Assembly (NCBI GenBank): GCA_002007745.1
Contig: CP019882.1
Location: 1-64,000, forward strand
DNA length: 64,000 bases
Reading direction: 5' to 3'
Source of the DNA: Mycolicibacterium litorale
Lineage (GTDB): Bacteria; Actinomycetota; Actinomycetes; Mycobacteriales; Mycobacteriaceae
The translations under genes and the position numbers were made by a program. How positions within the stretch are numbered: position 1 is the stretch's first letter; the number at the start of each line of letters is the position of its first letter. Positions 33,779-42,406 of the stretch are shown here, piece after piece. Under the pieces are notes generated by a model. It saw only the letters and a program-made list of their open reading frames with translations, was not told the origin of the DNA and ran no database searches.

Positions 33779-34242
33779 GGGCGCAGCTCGATTACCGTCT
33801 TGCCGATTGATACCGGCGTGCCGATCGGAACGCGTACTGCCGTCGTCACCTTCGCCCTGTCGAGGTATGTGCCGTTGGTCGATCCTAGGTCTTCCACATA
33901 CCAGTCGGCACCGCGTGGCGACAGTCGGGCGTGCCGGGTGGAGGCGTAGTCGTCGGTGAGCACCAGGGTGGAGTCGTCGGCGCGGCCGATCAGCACCGGC
34001 TGGGCGCCCAGCGTGATGCGGGTGCCGGCCAGCGCGCCCTCGGTGACCACCAGGTAGCGGGCGGCATGGCGCTGCTGGCGCGACGGCAGCAGCGAACCGC
34101 GCAGTGCCAGCCCGCGGCGGACCATCACCGCGCCGGTGGGTGCGTAGATGTCATTGCGCAGAATGCGCAGCACAGACCAGATGAACAGCCACAGCAGCAG
34201 CAGGAAGCCGGCGCGCGTCAGCTGCAGTACTAGTCCCTGCAT
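33775..34242 (-). CDS. fhaB: FHA-domain protein FhaB/FipA
   Basis: A 155-residue protein with an N-terminal membrane helix (GFLLLLWLFIWSVLRILRND, residues ~12-31) and a C-terminal FHA domain. It carries VLIGRADDSTLVL, ASTRHARLSP and GSTNGTYLDR, which bind phosphothreonine. It equals Rv0019c, which links PknA signalling to FtsZ and FtsQ. First gene of the six-gene minus-strand operon. The 150 bp up to fhaA contain no gene and probably hold the operon promoter. Confidence 0.95.
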   Translation of the reverse strand: MQGLVLQLTRAGFLLLLWLFIWSVLRILRNDIYAPTGAVMVRRGLALRGSLLPSRQQRHAARYLVVTEGALAGTRITLGAQPVLIGRADDSTLVLTDDYASTRHARLSPRGADWYVEDLGSTNGTYLDRAKVTTAVRVPIGTPVSIGKTVIELRP

Positions 34243-34392
34243 CCGGCGTCCTCTCCGTCCTCATGGCGCTGTCGTCGCCCCGGGGATACCTGCTGGCACC
34301 GGGGCGACTTCGGCATCGTCACGATACTTGGACACCGGTGGGCGTGCGGCTGAAGCCATCCCGCGTCGCCCACGCCGCGGCCCTGGCCGACC

Positions 34393-35798
34393 TCAGTGAA
34401 CGCGGACGATGATCTCGGAATGGCCGAGCCGGATGACGTCACCGTCGGCCAACTGCCACTCCTGCACGGGTGCGTTGTTCACCGTGGTCCCGTTGGTGGA
34501 GTTCAGGTCGGACAGCAGCGCGACCTGCCCGTCCCACCGGATCTCCAGGTGCCGGCGGGAGACGCCGGTGTCGGGCAGACGGAACTGGGCGTCCTGGCCG
34601 CGGCCGATGACATTGGCGCCTTCGCGCAGCTGGTAGGTGCGGCCGCTGCCGTCATCGAGCTGCAGGGTCACCGCATGGCCGGCGGTCGGGTAGCCGCCCT
34701 GCTCGGCCGGCGGCTGGGCGTAACCGCCGTAACCCGCCTGCTGGCCGTAGTCGTAGTCGCGGCCGGCGGGCTCGGCGTATCCGCCCTGGCCGCCCTGCTC
34801 GTAACGGCCGTAGTCCGGCTGGCCGTACTCGGGCCGGCCGTAGCCGCCGGGCTGGCCGTACCCCTGGTCGTAGCCGCCCTGGTCAGGGTAGGCCGGGCGC
34901 GGCTCGGGCCGGCCGTAGCCGGGCTCCTCGTGCCGGCCGGGACCGCGACCGTAGTCGTAGTCGCTGCTCGGCGGGGCCTGCTGCGGATAGCCGCCCTGCG
35001 GGGGGCCATAGTTCGGTGCGCCGTAGCCGGGGGGCGGGCCCTGGCGGTAGCCCTGGTCGTATCCCTGGCTGCCGTAACCGCCGGCCGGGGGACGCTGCTC
35101 GTAGCCCTGGCCGTAGCCGGGGCCGGCGGGATAGCCGCCCTGCTCGGGGTAGCGCTGGCCGTAGCCCTGGTCGGCCGGCGGGGGTGCGTAACCGCCCTGC
35201 TCGGGCGGGTAGGGGGCGCGCTGCTCGGGGGCGGCGGGACGCGGCTCCTCCGGGCGCGGGTAGCGATCGTCGTAGTAGTCGTCGCCGGGCCGCCCTGACC
35301 CTGGTCGCCGCGGTAGTTGGGGTTGTCACTCATCGCTGGTACTCCTGGTTCTGCGGTGTACGCCTGGTTCGATTGTGGTGGGGCGGTGCTGGCTGAGGAC
35401 GGGTGGGGGTCGACGTCGGGGTTGACGACACCGCGCGCACGGTACTGGCCAGTGTGCAGGTTCGGCGACTGCTCAAACCTGACGACCACCTCACCATACG
35501 TTTGCCATCCCTGCTCACGGATGTATCCGCCCAAGTGTGTGGCAAAAGTGTCCGTGGTGAGATCACGATCCGCACTGACCTTCTGGAAGTCAGATGAACT
35601 GAGCGTAATGACGTATTCGTTGGGCGCCAAAAAACGGCCGCCCGACAGCGTTTGCACACTGTCGGAGGCTTCCCGCCGAAGGAGGGCCTCTACCTCCTGG
35701 GGGACGATCGATCCGCCGAACACCCGGGCTACCGCGTCACCCACCGTGTTCTCCAGGCGGCGCTCGATGCGTTGAACCAGACCTTTCTGGTTACTCAT
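34393..35798 (-). pseudogene. fhaA: FHA-domain protein FhaA, frameshifted as read
   Basis: Homologue of Rv0020c. The N-terminal DUF3662 domain (MSNQKGLVQRIERRLENTVGD..., residues 1-~120) starts at ATG 35798 with ggtgag upstream. After QGQGG the frame is lost near 35287-35291 (cccgg on the coding strand). The correct frame continues with DDYYDDRYPRPEEP, then a long Gly/Tyr/Gln/Pro-rich linker, and a C-terminal FHA domain (NVIGRGQDAQFRLPDTGVSRRHLEI, LNSTNGTTV). The 1406 nt are one base short of a 468-codon gene. FhaA binds phosphorylated MviN and regulates lipid II export. Sequencing error is the likeliest cause. Confidence 0.88.
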
Positions 35799-36024
35799 CT
35801 CACCGCCTAGCTCAAGGTCGGCGCGCGTGGCGCCGCCGTTGTGTTTCTTCTGCATGGTATCGGCCCAGGTCGACGCGCCGTCACCATGAGAATTCTGAGA
35901 ATCGCGTTACGCCAGGTCAGGAGCATCCTGAGGAGACTGTGACGAGGGTCGCTACGCTGGAGTGAGCCGTGGGTGCGGTTTGAGGTTCACCCCCTCACCC
36001 GTGATACGCTCCCCCGGTTGTTTT

Positions 36025-36106
36025 GGGCGAGTGGCGGAATGGCAGACGCGCTGGCTTCAGGTGCCAGTGTCCTTCGGGACGTGGGGGTTCAAGTCCCCTT
36101 CGCCCA
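36025..36106 (+). tRNA. tRNA-Leu (CAG)
   Basis: An 82-nt class II tRNA: acceptor GGGCGAG/TTCGCCC, anticodon stem CTGGC/GCCAG with loop ttCAGgt (anticodon 36058-36060), long variable arm tgtccttcgggacgtg, and T-arm GGGGGTTCAAGTCCCC. CCA is not encoded. A possible -10 (tacgct, 36005-36010) lies upstream. Synteny is lost after this tRNA, but no duplicated 3' end was found that would prove integration here. Confidence 0.97.
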
Positions 36107-36137
36107 CTTTGAGCGGTTCCACGTAACCGCAGCGCTT

Positions 36138-36167
36138 AGGTCACGAACCAGAAATGGGTCGTGACCT
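36138..36167 (+). terminator. Terminator after tRNA-Leu
   Basis: aggtcacgaacca (36138-36150) and tgggtcgtgacct (36155-36167) form a 13-bp stem with one mismatch around a gaaa tetraloop, followed by ttgtgtttt. A classical intrinsic terminator 31 nt past the tRNA. Confidence 0.8.
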
Positions 36168-36464
36168 TTGTGTTTTGGTGAGGAAGGGTGCCTTTAGGGC
36201 TGACCCGGCCTTGTAGGGGACTTCGCTGGAGAAATCCCCAAAGTGACGGCAACGTCGTCGGCGCCATATTCACTTCGGACTTAGGGCCGCTCTCGCTAGA
36301 CCCCGTTTCGCCAGACACTCTCCCGATTGACTGCCAAAATTTGCAGCGGGTGGGGCTATGAGAGTGGCGCCCGGTAAGTCGTGCTCTCCTGCGGCAGCGC
36401 GATGAACCGGACGGTCTCGGAAGTGCAGGACCCTCCGCCGTGGCTGTTTAAGGGAGGACAGTCC
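36168..36464. other. Region between tRNA-Leu terminator and SIR2-like gene
   Basis: No convincing gene, repeat or RNA was seen. Short frames on both strands lack ribosome sites and family features. The final 20 bp carry agggaggac, which serves the next gene. Confidence 0.5.
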
Positions 36465-36976
36465 GTGACGAGCCAATCCGCTGGCGACAACGCCGAGACA
36501 AAACCCGAAGTCCTAAGCGGCTTCACCGGCGGGTCCTGGCAGACCCTGGAGGCCGACAACGATGCGGATGACGACTCAAAGGCGGCCAGCGCCGCAGCGA
36601 CGTCGAGCCTTCGCGACGAGCTGGGATTGGTCGTCAACGCCGAGACGCTAGTCGTTCTGGCAGGGTCGGGAACCTCCCTTGGAATTACCTCAACCGTAGC
36701 GGAGCATGTTCCCCCCGAATGTCAGATTTATGGACCGCGGTGTCTGGCCTCGAAGTCTTTCGGGACGTCGAAAGCAAGCTGAGCGCCGATGTCGTCGCGA
36801 CCAAGAACCTTGAGCACGTGCTTTCCGACGCTCAAGCGCGCCTCGCTCTCGCACCATCCGACGAGCGACTCAGGGCCTTCGTTGCCGAAGCCGAAGGCAT
36901 CGTCTGGCAACGGTGCAATTTCATAGACGAGAGCTCAGACGTCGGCGCCCACTGCCTCCCGACAGCGCAGATCTGA
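36465..36976 (+). pseudogene. SIR2-like protein, N-terminal remnant (truncated, frameshifted)
   Basis: GTG 36465 has a strong ribosome site (agggaggac). The frame encodes RDELGLVVNAETLVVLAGSGTSLG, the NAD-binding start of SIR2-like proteins of the kind used in anti-phage defence. It then loses frame at the C-run 36711-36716 and continues as MSDLWTAVSGLEVF...NLEHVLSDAQARLAL...AEAEGIVWQRCNFIDE. One extra C restores the join. The protein then ends abruptly after SSDVGAHCLPTAQI, right where element-like repeats begin, so the catalytic half is missing. Only about 170 residues of a normally 400-600-residue protein remain. The family assignment rests on the glycine motif and the order of blocks. Confidence 0.6.
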
Positions 36977-37075
36977 GACACGCGGTGTGAGAGAAGAAAT
37001 GAGACAGCTCGACCAGCGACTATGCAGCAGAAGAGCGGCGCGCTGAGCCCTGTCTCATTTCTCTAGATCTGGGAC
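36974..37075. repeat. Inverted and degenerate direct repeats, likely mobile-element ends
   Basis: gaaatgagacag (36996-37007) and ctgtctcatttc (37050-37061) are a perfect 12-bp inverted repeat, 42 bp apart. tgagacacgcggtgtgag (36974-36991) and tctctagatctgggac (37060-37075) recur in degenerate form at 39096-39113 (14/18) and 39086-39101 (14/16). The orientation looks like the right end of one element facing the left end of another. No transposase is encoded nearby. Confidence 0.5.
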
Positions 37076-37141
37076 TGTGCGGAGCTTCGCATCGGCCCTT
37101 GCGGCGTCAGTAGGCAAGAAAACCGGGTCGCCGGGGGGCGG

Positions 37142-39112
37142 GTGTGGGGAGATGCTGTGGTGGTGGGGATCGTCGAGCGGTGGCCGTCGCTGGCCGATCA
37201 GGTCCTGGTCGCGCAGCGGCTATTCGGCCCGTCCGGGCCGGGCAAGGTCGGCGACTGGTTCACCGAACAAGTCGGGTTCGTCGGTGACGGGGACTTCGCA
37301 CGGACCTTCTCCGATCACGTCTACCTGCCCGGGATCAGTTCCCTGGACTACGCGCACCGACACGTCCACACCACCAAAGGGGATCTTCTGGGCGGGATCA
37401 GGTTCTACTCGCGCAACCTGGCCCGCCCGTTCGTGGAGGTCGTAGCCCACGACTTCGACGACCTCGACGCCCTGGCCGCCTGTGTCCACGCCGAATGGTC
37501 GCCGTTCGCCGTGCGCTACCTCCGCCTACGGACCCGCCCCGGACGGCTCACCGGTCGATCCGACGTCCTGCTCGACAAGACCATTCACGCCGCCCAATGC
37601 CGCGACATGGCCCCCGACGACGGCCGAGTCGAACTGCATCACTTCGACACTGCCGAGCGCGCCCTGGTCGTGGTGGCCGACCGCTACACCCATCTTGAGG
37701 CGACGGACCCCGTGCTGTCGTACAACCTGTCCCCGGCCGCACCCGAGGATCTGCGGCAGTGGCACGCCCGTCGTCAGGTGTGGGCCATCACCCGTCACGG
37801 AGACACTGTCGGTGCGCTGGCGGTGGCGCCCGGTGCGATCGGCTGGATCCGCGGCCAAGAAGTCAACGAGGAAGTCATCAGCGTCGCCCATACCGGGCAC
37901 CGGTATGCCACCTCCGCGCAGTGCGCGTGGGCGCACGCAGGTGTCGCCCACCCCACCGACCTGCTCGTCGGCATGATCGACCGTCACAACCACCCCTCCC
38001 GCGCCACTGCTACACGAGCCGGGCGGGCCCGCGTCCTCGACGACGTCTTCATCACCCTTGACCACCCGCCCGCGGACACCATGGCCCCACTATCTAGGCC
38101 ACGTCGAGGCACCGCCAGCTCGAGCCCTGGTGCCGCCGACGAAGACGATGGTGTCCGGGTCCGGCCGTGGCGCCCCGACGACAAAACAGCCGTTGCTTCT
38201 CTCCTCGACACATCAGCTGATGTGTTGTGGAAGAACCAATTCCACGTCCTGCATGGTCTCGATGATGATGGTGTGCAGTGGCGGAGGTCTCGTATCGCCA
38301 TTGACCGCACCGACGCGGTGATCGGCGCCGCGACCGTCATCACCAACCCACTGCACGCCGGTCGGATGCCGTGCGCGATCGAGGTGGCCCCATCGTGGCG
38401 GCGGCGAGGCGTTGGGTCGCTGCTCTTGGAGCAGATGAGAAACTTGCGACCGGATACTTCGCGGCCGCTGTCGACCAAGCTGCGCCCGGACGCTCCCGCG
38501 ATGGCATTCATTGACCGAATAGGGGGCCGGGTCTACCAGCGCTGTGCCGGTGTCGTAATCGACGCGTCTCATCCGAGCGTGCGCCAGTGGGCGGGCGCGC
38601 AACCGAAGGCTAACTGCACCGATCTCGCAGCCCTGGACACCGACATGCTGGTGACGGCATTCGCCAATCTGTACACGTGGAGCCATCGCAGCTGGTCACC
38701 GGTGACCGACATCTACGAGTTGATGGAGGTCTCGCGCCAGGACATCACCCATGTTGACCGCATGGCGAGTAGCGGCGCGTGGGCCGATGGCCAGTTGGCT
38801 GCGTTGGCGTTGGCCTTCCCCAGTGACGACGGTATCGACGTCGTCGCAGAGACAATCCATCCCAGGACCAGCCATTTCCGGGGTCAAGAACTCGTCGCCT
38901 CCGCCCTTGCGACCGTGCTGGAAACGCTCACCTCGCGCGGCGGCGGCCATGTGTACATCGATGGCCACCTCACCGACCCTCACTTGCAGCCAGTTCTCGA
39001 CCTCATCCGCGAGCCGACGCCAACCCCGTCAACCTCATCGAAATCGACTGAGGATGGTCCAAGACAAGTCATGAGACGTCCACATTCTCTAGATGTGAGA
39101 CGACTGGTGTGA
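37142..39112 (+). CDS. Two-part GNAT acetyltransferase-like protein
   Basis: A 656-residue protein. The C-terminal half contains a clear GNAT domain (residues ~322-455: DGVRVRPWRPDDKTAVASLL and the acetyl-CoA loop VAPSWRRRGVGSLLLEQMR near 413-430). A further region (~520-640) ending in FRGQELVASALATVLE resembles another GNAT-like lobe. The N-terminal ~315 residues were not recognised. The start (GTG 37142) is uncertain because several in-frame GTGs follow. The final residues RRPHSLDVRRLV are encoded by the downstream repeat, so the original C-terminus may have been replaced. Substrate unknown. Confidence 0.65.
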   Translation: MWGDAVVVGIVERWPSLADQVLVAQRLFGPSGPGKVGDWFTEQVGFVGDGDFARTFSDHVYLPGISSLDYAHRHVHTTKGDLLGGIRFYSRNLARPFVEVVAHDFDDLDALAACVHAEWSPFAVRYLRLRTRPGRLTGRSDVLLDKTIHAAQCRDMAPDDGRVELHHFDTAERALVVVADRYTHLEATDPVLSYNLSPAAPEDLRQWHARRQVWAITRHGDTVGALAVAPGAIGWIRGQEVNEEVISVAHTGHRYATSAQCAWAHAGVAHPTDLLVGMIDRHNHPSRATATRAGRARVLDDVFITLDHPPADTMAPLSRPRRGTASSSPGAADEDDGVRVRPWRPDDKTAVASLLDTSADVLWKNQFHVLHGLDDDGVQWRRSRIAIDRTDAVIGAATVITNPLHAGRMPCAIEVAPSWRRRGVGSLLLEQMRNLRPDTSRPLSTKLRPDAPAMAFIDRIGGRVYQRCAGVVIDASHPSVRQWAGAQPKANCTDLAALDTDMLVTAFANLYTWSHRSWSPVTDIYELMEVSRQDITHVDRMASSGAWADGQLAALALAFPSDDGIDVVAETIHPRTSHFRGQELVASALATVLETLTSRGGGHVYIDGHLTDPHLQPVLDLIREPTPTPSTSSKSTEDGPRQVMRRPHSLDVRRLV

Positions 39113-39113
39113 G
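39086..39113. repeat. Degenerate copy of the upstream element-end sequences
   Basis: tctctagatgtgagac (39086-39101) matches 37060-37075 at 14/16. The overlapping tgagacgactggtgtgag (39096-39113) matches 36974-36991 at 14/18. Both copies are in direct orientation and bracket the GNAT gene. Confidence 0.45.
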
Positions 39114-39254
39114 CCCGGTGAGTGCAGCGCACAATTGGGTCCCATTCCTGTGGTCGACGAAGAGGAGATGTAGCCCAGCTCGATGAGATCACCGACAATT
39201 CGTTGTTGGAGAGATCGGCGAAGTTGAGTCGGCAGATCAAAGGCGGCACGCGAA

Positions 39255-40085
39255 GTGAAAGCGACACTGACGGCTGTTGCTCTCGCCGCTATTGGCGCAA
39301 CGTACGGTGCACGCGCCGCGGCCGCCCAGATCGAGACCGACCCGGGTCCTGTTCCTTACGACCGCTTGGTCGCCGAACCTAACGGCACGGAGGTCTTCAT
39401 TGCGCGCCCCGATGGAACGGTGCTGCGCGCGAAAGGGGCGGGGGAAGGGCCGCCCGTCATCCTCGCCCACGGGTATGGCCTCGGCCTTGGGCAGTGCAAC
39501 ATCGTGTGGGACGAGCTGTTGTCGCGCGGGCACCGGGTCATCGCGTTCGACCAGCGTGGTCATGGGCGTTCCACACTCGGCTCTGCCGGTGTCGGATCTG
39601 AGCCGATGGCAGAGGATTACGCAGCGGTCTTGAAGCACTTCGATGTGCGTGATGGCGTGCTGGTAGGGCACTCGATGGGTGGTTTTGTCGCAATCCGCGC
39701 CGTACTCGATCACCCCGATGTTGCCGAGCGACTCGGTGGTTTGGTGCTGGCCTCGACCTGGGCCGGGAGGATTCTCGACGGCGCTCCGCAGAGTCGATTG
39801 CAGGGGCCGCTGCTGAAAAGTGGACTGCTGCAATGGCTGTTGCGCAGCAGAACTATCGGCCTGTTATTCGGCGGCTTTCAATGTGGCGTGCGCCCCTCAC
39901 CGACGATGGTATCGGTGTTTACTGATGTGCTTGTTGAGCATTTCCAGCGGCATGGGTCGTTGCCTGACGTGGTGCGAGCGTCAATCCACGAGGACCGCTA
40001 TCCGCGCTTGGCCGAGATCTCGATACCGACCGTGGTCATGGTTGGTTCGGCGGATCGCACCACGTCGCCGGCTCATTCCCGATAG
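39255..40085 (+). pseudogene. Alpha/beta hydrolase, truncated before the catalytic His
   Basis: GTG 39255 opens a 276-residue alpha/beta hydrolase with a hydrophobic N-terminus (TLTAVALAAIGATYGARAAAA), oxyanion motif HGYGLGLGQ, DQRGHGRST and nucleophile elbow GHSMGGF near residue 138. The protein stops after VMVGSADRTTSPAHSR. The expected C-terminal Asp/His segment (usually ..GxGH) is absent, and another frame reads RLIPDS immediately after, suggesting a small deletion followed by unrelated sequence. As read it should be inactive. The interval 40086-40320 downstream shows no gene. Confidence 0.7.
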
Positions 40086-40320
40086 TGCCCCTTGGGGTGG
40101 TGGACTTCGGATCGGCGTGGGTTCACGCGTTGTGATCAACGAGTCGTGGTGAATGCTAGGCGATTTGGCGTTGTTCGGCGGTGGCCACACGACCAGCGTG
40201 CGGGACTCGCCACGTATTGGTGTGAGAACAGATGGTGGTCCGTTCCTGCCACACACGCGGACGCATCGCTTTGGGACGAAGTCAGGTAAATGCCAGACCC
40301 CGAAAATCAGCTGCTGAAGT

Positions 40321-40697
40321 TCAATCGGAAGAAGCCGCGTGAGCGGCGGCAGGCGGGATCGCGGCGCGCGTAGTGATGATGAGCCGGTCAAGACGGTCGC
40401 GGGTGGCGGCCAACCTGGTTACTTCGGTGTTGATTCGCGCGCGTTCGTGTACCAGCCGTTCCACCATCGCTGGCGTTGCCGTCCCGAATGGATGCAGGGC
40501 ATCAACTGCACCGCCGCATCACTGCTGACACCGGCAGCGAACAGTTCTTTGATCAGCGTGACCCGCTCCACTGCGTCCTGATCGTAAATTCGCTGACCGC
40601 CGGCGGTGCGACGGGACAACAGCAGCTCCCGTTGCTCGTAGTACCGCAGTGACCTCACGCTGGCGCCGGTGATTCGGGCGAGCTCACCGATCTTCAT
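40321..40697 (-). pseudogene. MerR-family transcriptional regulator, frameshifted as read
   Basis: The N-terminal winged helix MKIGELARITGASVRSLRYYEQREL is complete, followed by IYDQDAVERVTLIKELFAAGVSSDAAVQLMPCIHSG. Restoring one G at 40483-40485 continues the frame as TATPAMVERLVHERARINTEVTRLAATRDRLDRLI to the stop at 40321, giving a ~125-residue protein with the dimerisation coiled coil. It is divergent from the SDR gene, a common MerR/target arrangement. As read, the protein ends at 92 residues with an unrelated tail. Confidence 0.82.
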
Positions 40698-40754
40698 TCC
40701 ACCTCCGCCGCCAATACTTGTGCGCTAGATCACGCCGCGGGCTCCTTGAACCTC

Positions 40755-40764
40755 ACATCGATGT
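40755..40764. promoter_or_regulatory. Palindrome in the MerR-SDR divergent promoter
   Basis: acatcgatgt is a perfect 10-bp palindrome midway between the divergent starts (40697 and 40784), with ccttgaac just upstream. MerR proteins bind dyads between promoter elements, so this is a candidate operator. Confidence 0.35.
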
Positions 40765-40783
40765 CAGATTTTAGGCTTTGGGA

Positions 40784-41494
40784 ATGGAACTGCATAGCGC
40801 GACTGCCCTGGTGACCGGTGCCAACCGCGGACTAGGTGCAGAGTTCGTCCGACAGTTGCTCGCCCGTGGCGCGACGACGGTGTACGCCGCCGCGCGCCGG
40901 CCGGAAACGATTCCCGGCGGCGACGCTCGCATCGTGCCGGTGCGGTTGGACATCACTGACGAAACCATGGTGGCGCAGGCAGCCAGGGCCGCGGCCGACG
41001 TTGACGTGTTGATCAACAACGCCGGGACGGTGACTTTTCAGAATTTGGTGACCGGAGACCTCGACGCGATGCGACTCGAGATGGCCACCCATTTCTGGGG
41101 CACACTGTCGATGACCCGTGCCTTCGCCCCGGTCTTGGCACGCAATGGTGGCGGCGCCCTCCTCAACGTGTTGTCGGTCGGGTCATTCCAGGTGTTCCCC
41201 GGCAACGGCGCGTACGCCGCCGCCAAGGCCGCTCAATGGCAGCTGACCAATAGCACTCGGCTTGAGCTGGCGGCGCAGGGCACCCAGGTGGTCGGCTTGC
41301 ACCTGTCGGCCACCGACACCGACATGCTTGCCGGCATCGACATGGCGAAAAATGATCCAGCCGACGTGGTCCGCGACGCGCTGGACGGAATCGAGTCGGG
41401 GGCCGACGAGGTATTGGCCGACGCTGATACCAGGGCGGTGAAAGCGTTACTAGCCCAACCCCCCGCGGCGATGTACGCCGGCGTCAGCATGTGA
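40784..41494 (+). CDS. Short-chain dehydrogenase/reductase
   Basis: A 236-residue classical SDR. The cofactor motif is TGANRGLG, NNAG is present, and the active site lies in VLSVGSFQVFPGNGAYAAAKAA (Ser, Tyr and Lys in the usual spacing). ATG 40784 was chosen over TTG 40778. NADP(H) preference is suggested by the Arg-rich segment after the second strand (AARRPET). It is divergently transcribed from the MerR gene and probably controlled by it. Substrate unknown. Confidence 0.85.
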   Translation: MELHSATALVTGANRGLGAEFVRQLLARGATTVYAAARRPETIPGGDARIVPVRLDITDETMVAQAARAAADVDVLINNAGTVTFQNLVTGDLDAMRLEMATHFWGTLSMTRAFAPVLARNGGGALLNVLSVGSFQVFPGNGAYAAAKAAQWQLTNSTRLELAAQGTQVVGLHLSATDTDMLAGIDMAKNDPADVVRDALDGIESGADEVLADADTRAVKALLAQPPAAMYAGVSM

Positions 41495-41931
41495 GTAGCC
41501 AAACCGTATCGTCATCAGCCCTGCTGCTCCGCGGTAATAGTTCAGTCGGAATTCGAATCACATCTGGAGAAGGATGCGACGCGTCTCGATTCCTAGATCT
41601 GAGATGTGTTGGGAGTCAACCACTTATTGATGTGATTGCCTCGGCGGCGCTGATCACGAAACATATCCGTATCGCTGAGTCCGATATCGCCGCCACGGCA
41701 CCGGTCAGCGGCAACGTCGTCGAACACCCTCCTTAACCGGCCCGACCTCGTGCCAACGGATCCCTATTGGCGATGGCGTCCGCACACTCGCTCGTGGTTA
41801 GTGTTGTACACGTCAAACCGTTGCGTGAGTTGCCCTATAGCGAAGTGCAACGAATACGCCGTCGCTCTGAAGGCGAAGAACCGTCGCCAAAGCGGTCGAC
41901 GTACTAGTTTCCACCATGCGACGGTGGAGTC
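41495..41931. other. Stretch with no recognised gene
   Basis: 437 bp after the SDR gene. Short frames exist on both strands (e.g. 41491-41736) but their products show no family features and low-complexity codon use, so none is called. Base composition is less G+C-rich than the core genes, consistent with decayed or acquired sequence. Confidence 0.4.
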
Positions 41932-42405
41932 ATGTCGTGGGATATGCCGGATCGGTCCTGGCGATTCGCCATGGGCGGCGTTCCACCCGGTGATCTTCCT
42001 GATGTTTGGGCTGCCGCTGCCCCTGCGGTGAGTCGCGACCTAGACTGCCGTCGGTATGGCCGGCCGCTCTCCTTCCACGGGATGAATTGGAGCTTCACGG
42101 CCTCCGATGGAGCGATTGCGGTGGGCTTCGACGGGCCCGTCGGCACGTACCACCGCTGCTTGGGATATCTGCTGGAGACCTCGGCACCGCAGGCGCTGGT
42201 CTGGCTGGCCGGCGACGTGCAGTACAAGCTGGCTGGCTCAGAGTGGGTGCAATGGCCCATCGCCGGCGAGCACATGTTGGATCCCCGCCTGGTGGATGAT
42301 CACGCGGTGTGGGTGGAGCCCAGCACGAACGCAGTCGTTGCACCCATCGGTGACCTCTGCACCACCGCAGACGAGCCGACTCCTCCGGGCCGAAAACCTC
42401 TCTGA
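41932..42405 (+). CDS. Hypothetical protein
   Basis: A 157-residue frame starting at ATG 41932 with gtggag upstream. The product MSWDMPDRSWRFAMGGVPPGDLPDVWAAAAPAV... is Trp-rich, with no signal peptide, membrane segment or recognised motif. Its stop overlaps the region just before the lipoprotein start at 42407 (1-bp gap), so the two are probably co-expressed. Function is unknown. Confidence 0.5.
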   Translation: MSWDMPDRSWRFAMGGVPPGDLPDVWAAAAPAVSRDLDCRRYGRPLSFHGMNWSFTASDGAIAVGFDGPVGTYHRCLGYLLETSAPQALVWLAGDVQYKLAGSEWVQWPIAGEHMLDPRLVDDHAVWVEPSTNAVVAPIGDLCTTADEPTPPGRKPL

Positions 42406-42406
42406 G

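Noticed and set aside
34700..35290. Repetitive G+C-rich stretch that could suggest tandem repeats or a CRISPR-like array
   Set aside because: It is the coding sequence of the Gly/Tyr/Gln/Pro linker of FhaA once the frame is corrected. No regular repeat-spacer structure exists, and no CRISPR array was seen anywhere in the window.
36025..36106. tRNA-Leu as the attachment site of an integrated island
   Set aside because: Synteny breaks after this tRNA, but I found no second copy of its 3' end and no integrase gene in the window.
41491..41736. 81-codon plus-strand frame after the SDR gene
   Set aside because: Overlaps the SDR stop, has no ribosome site and no recognisable features.
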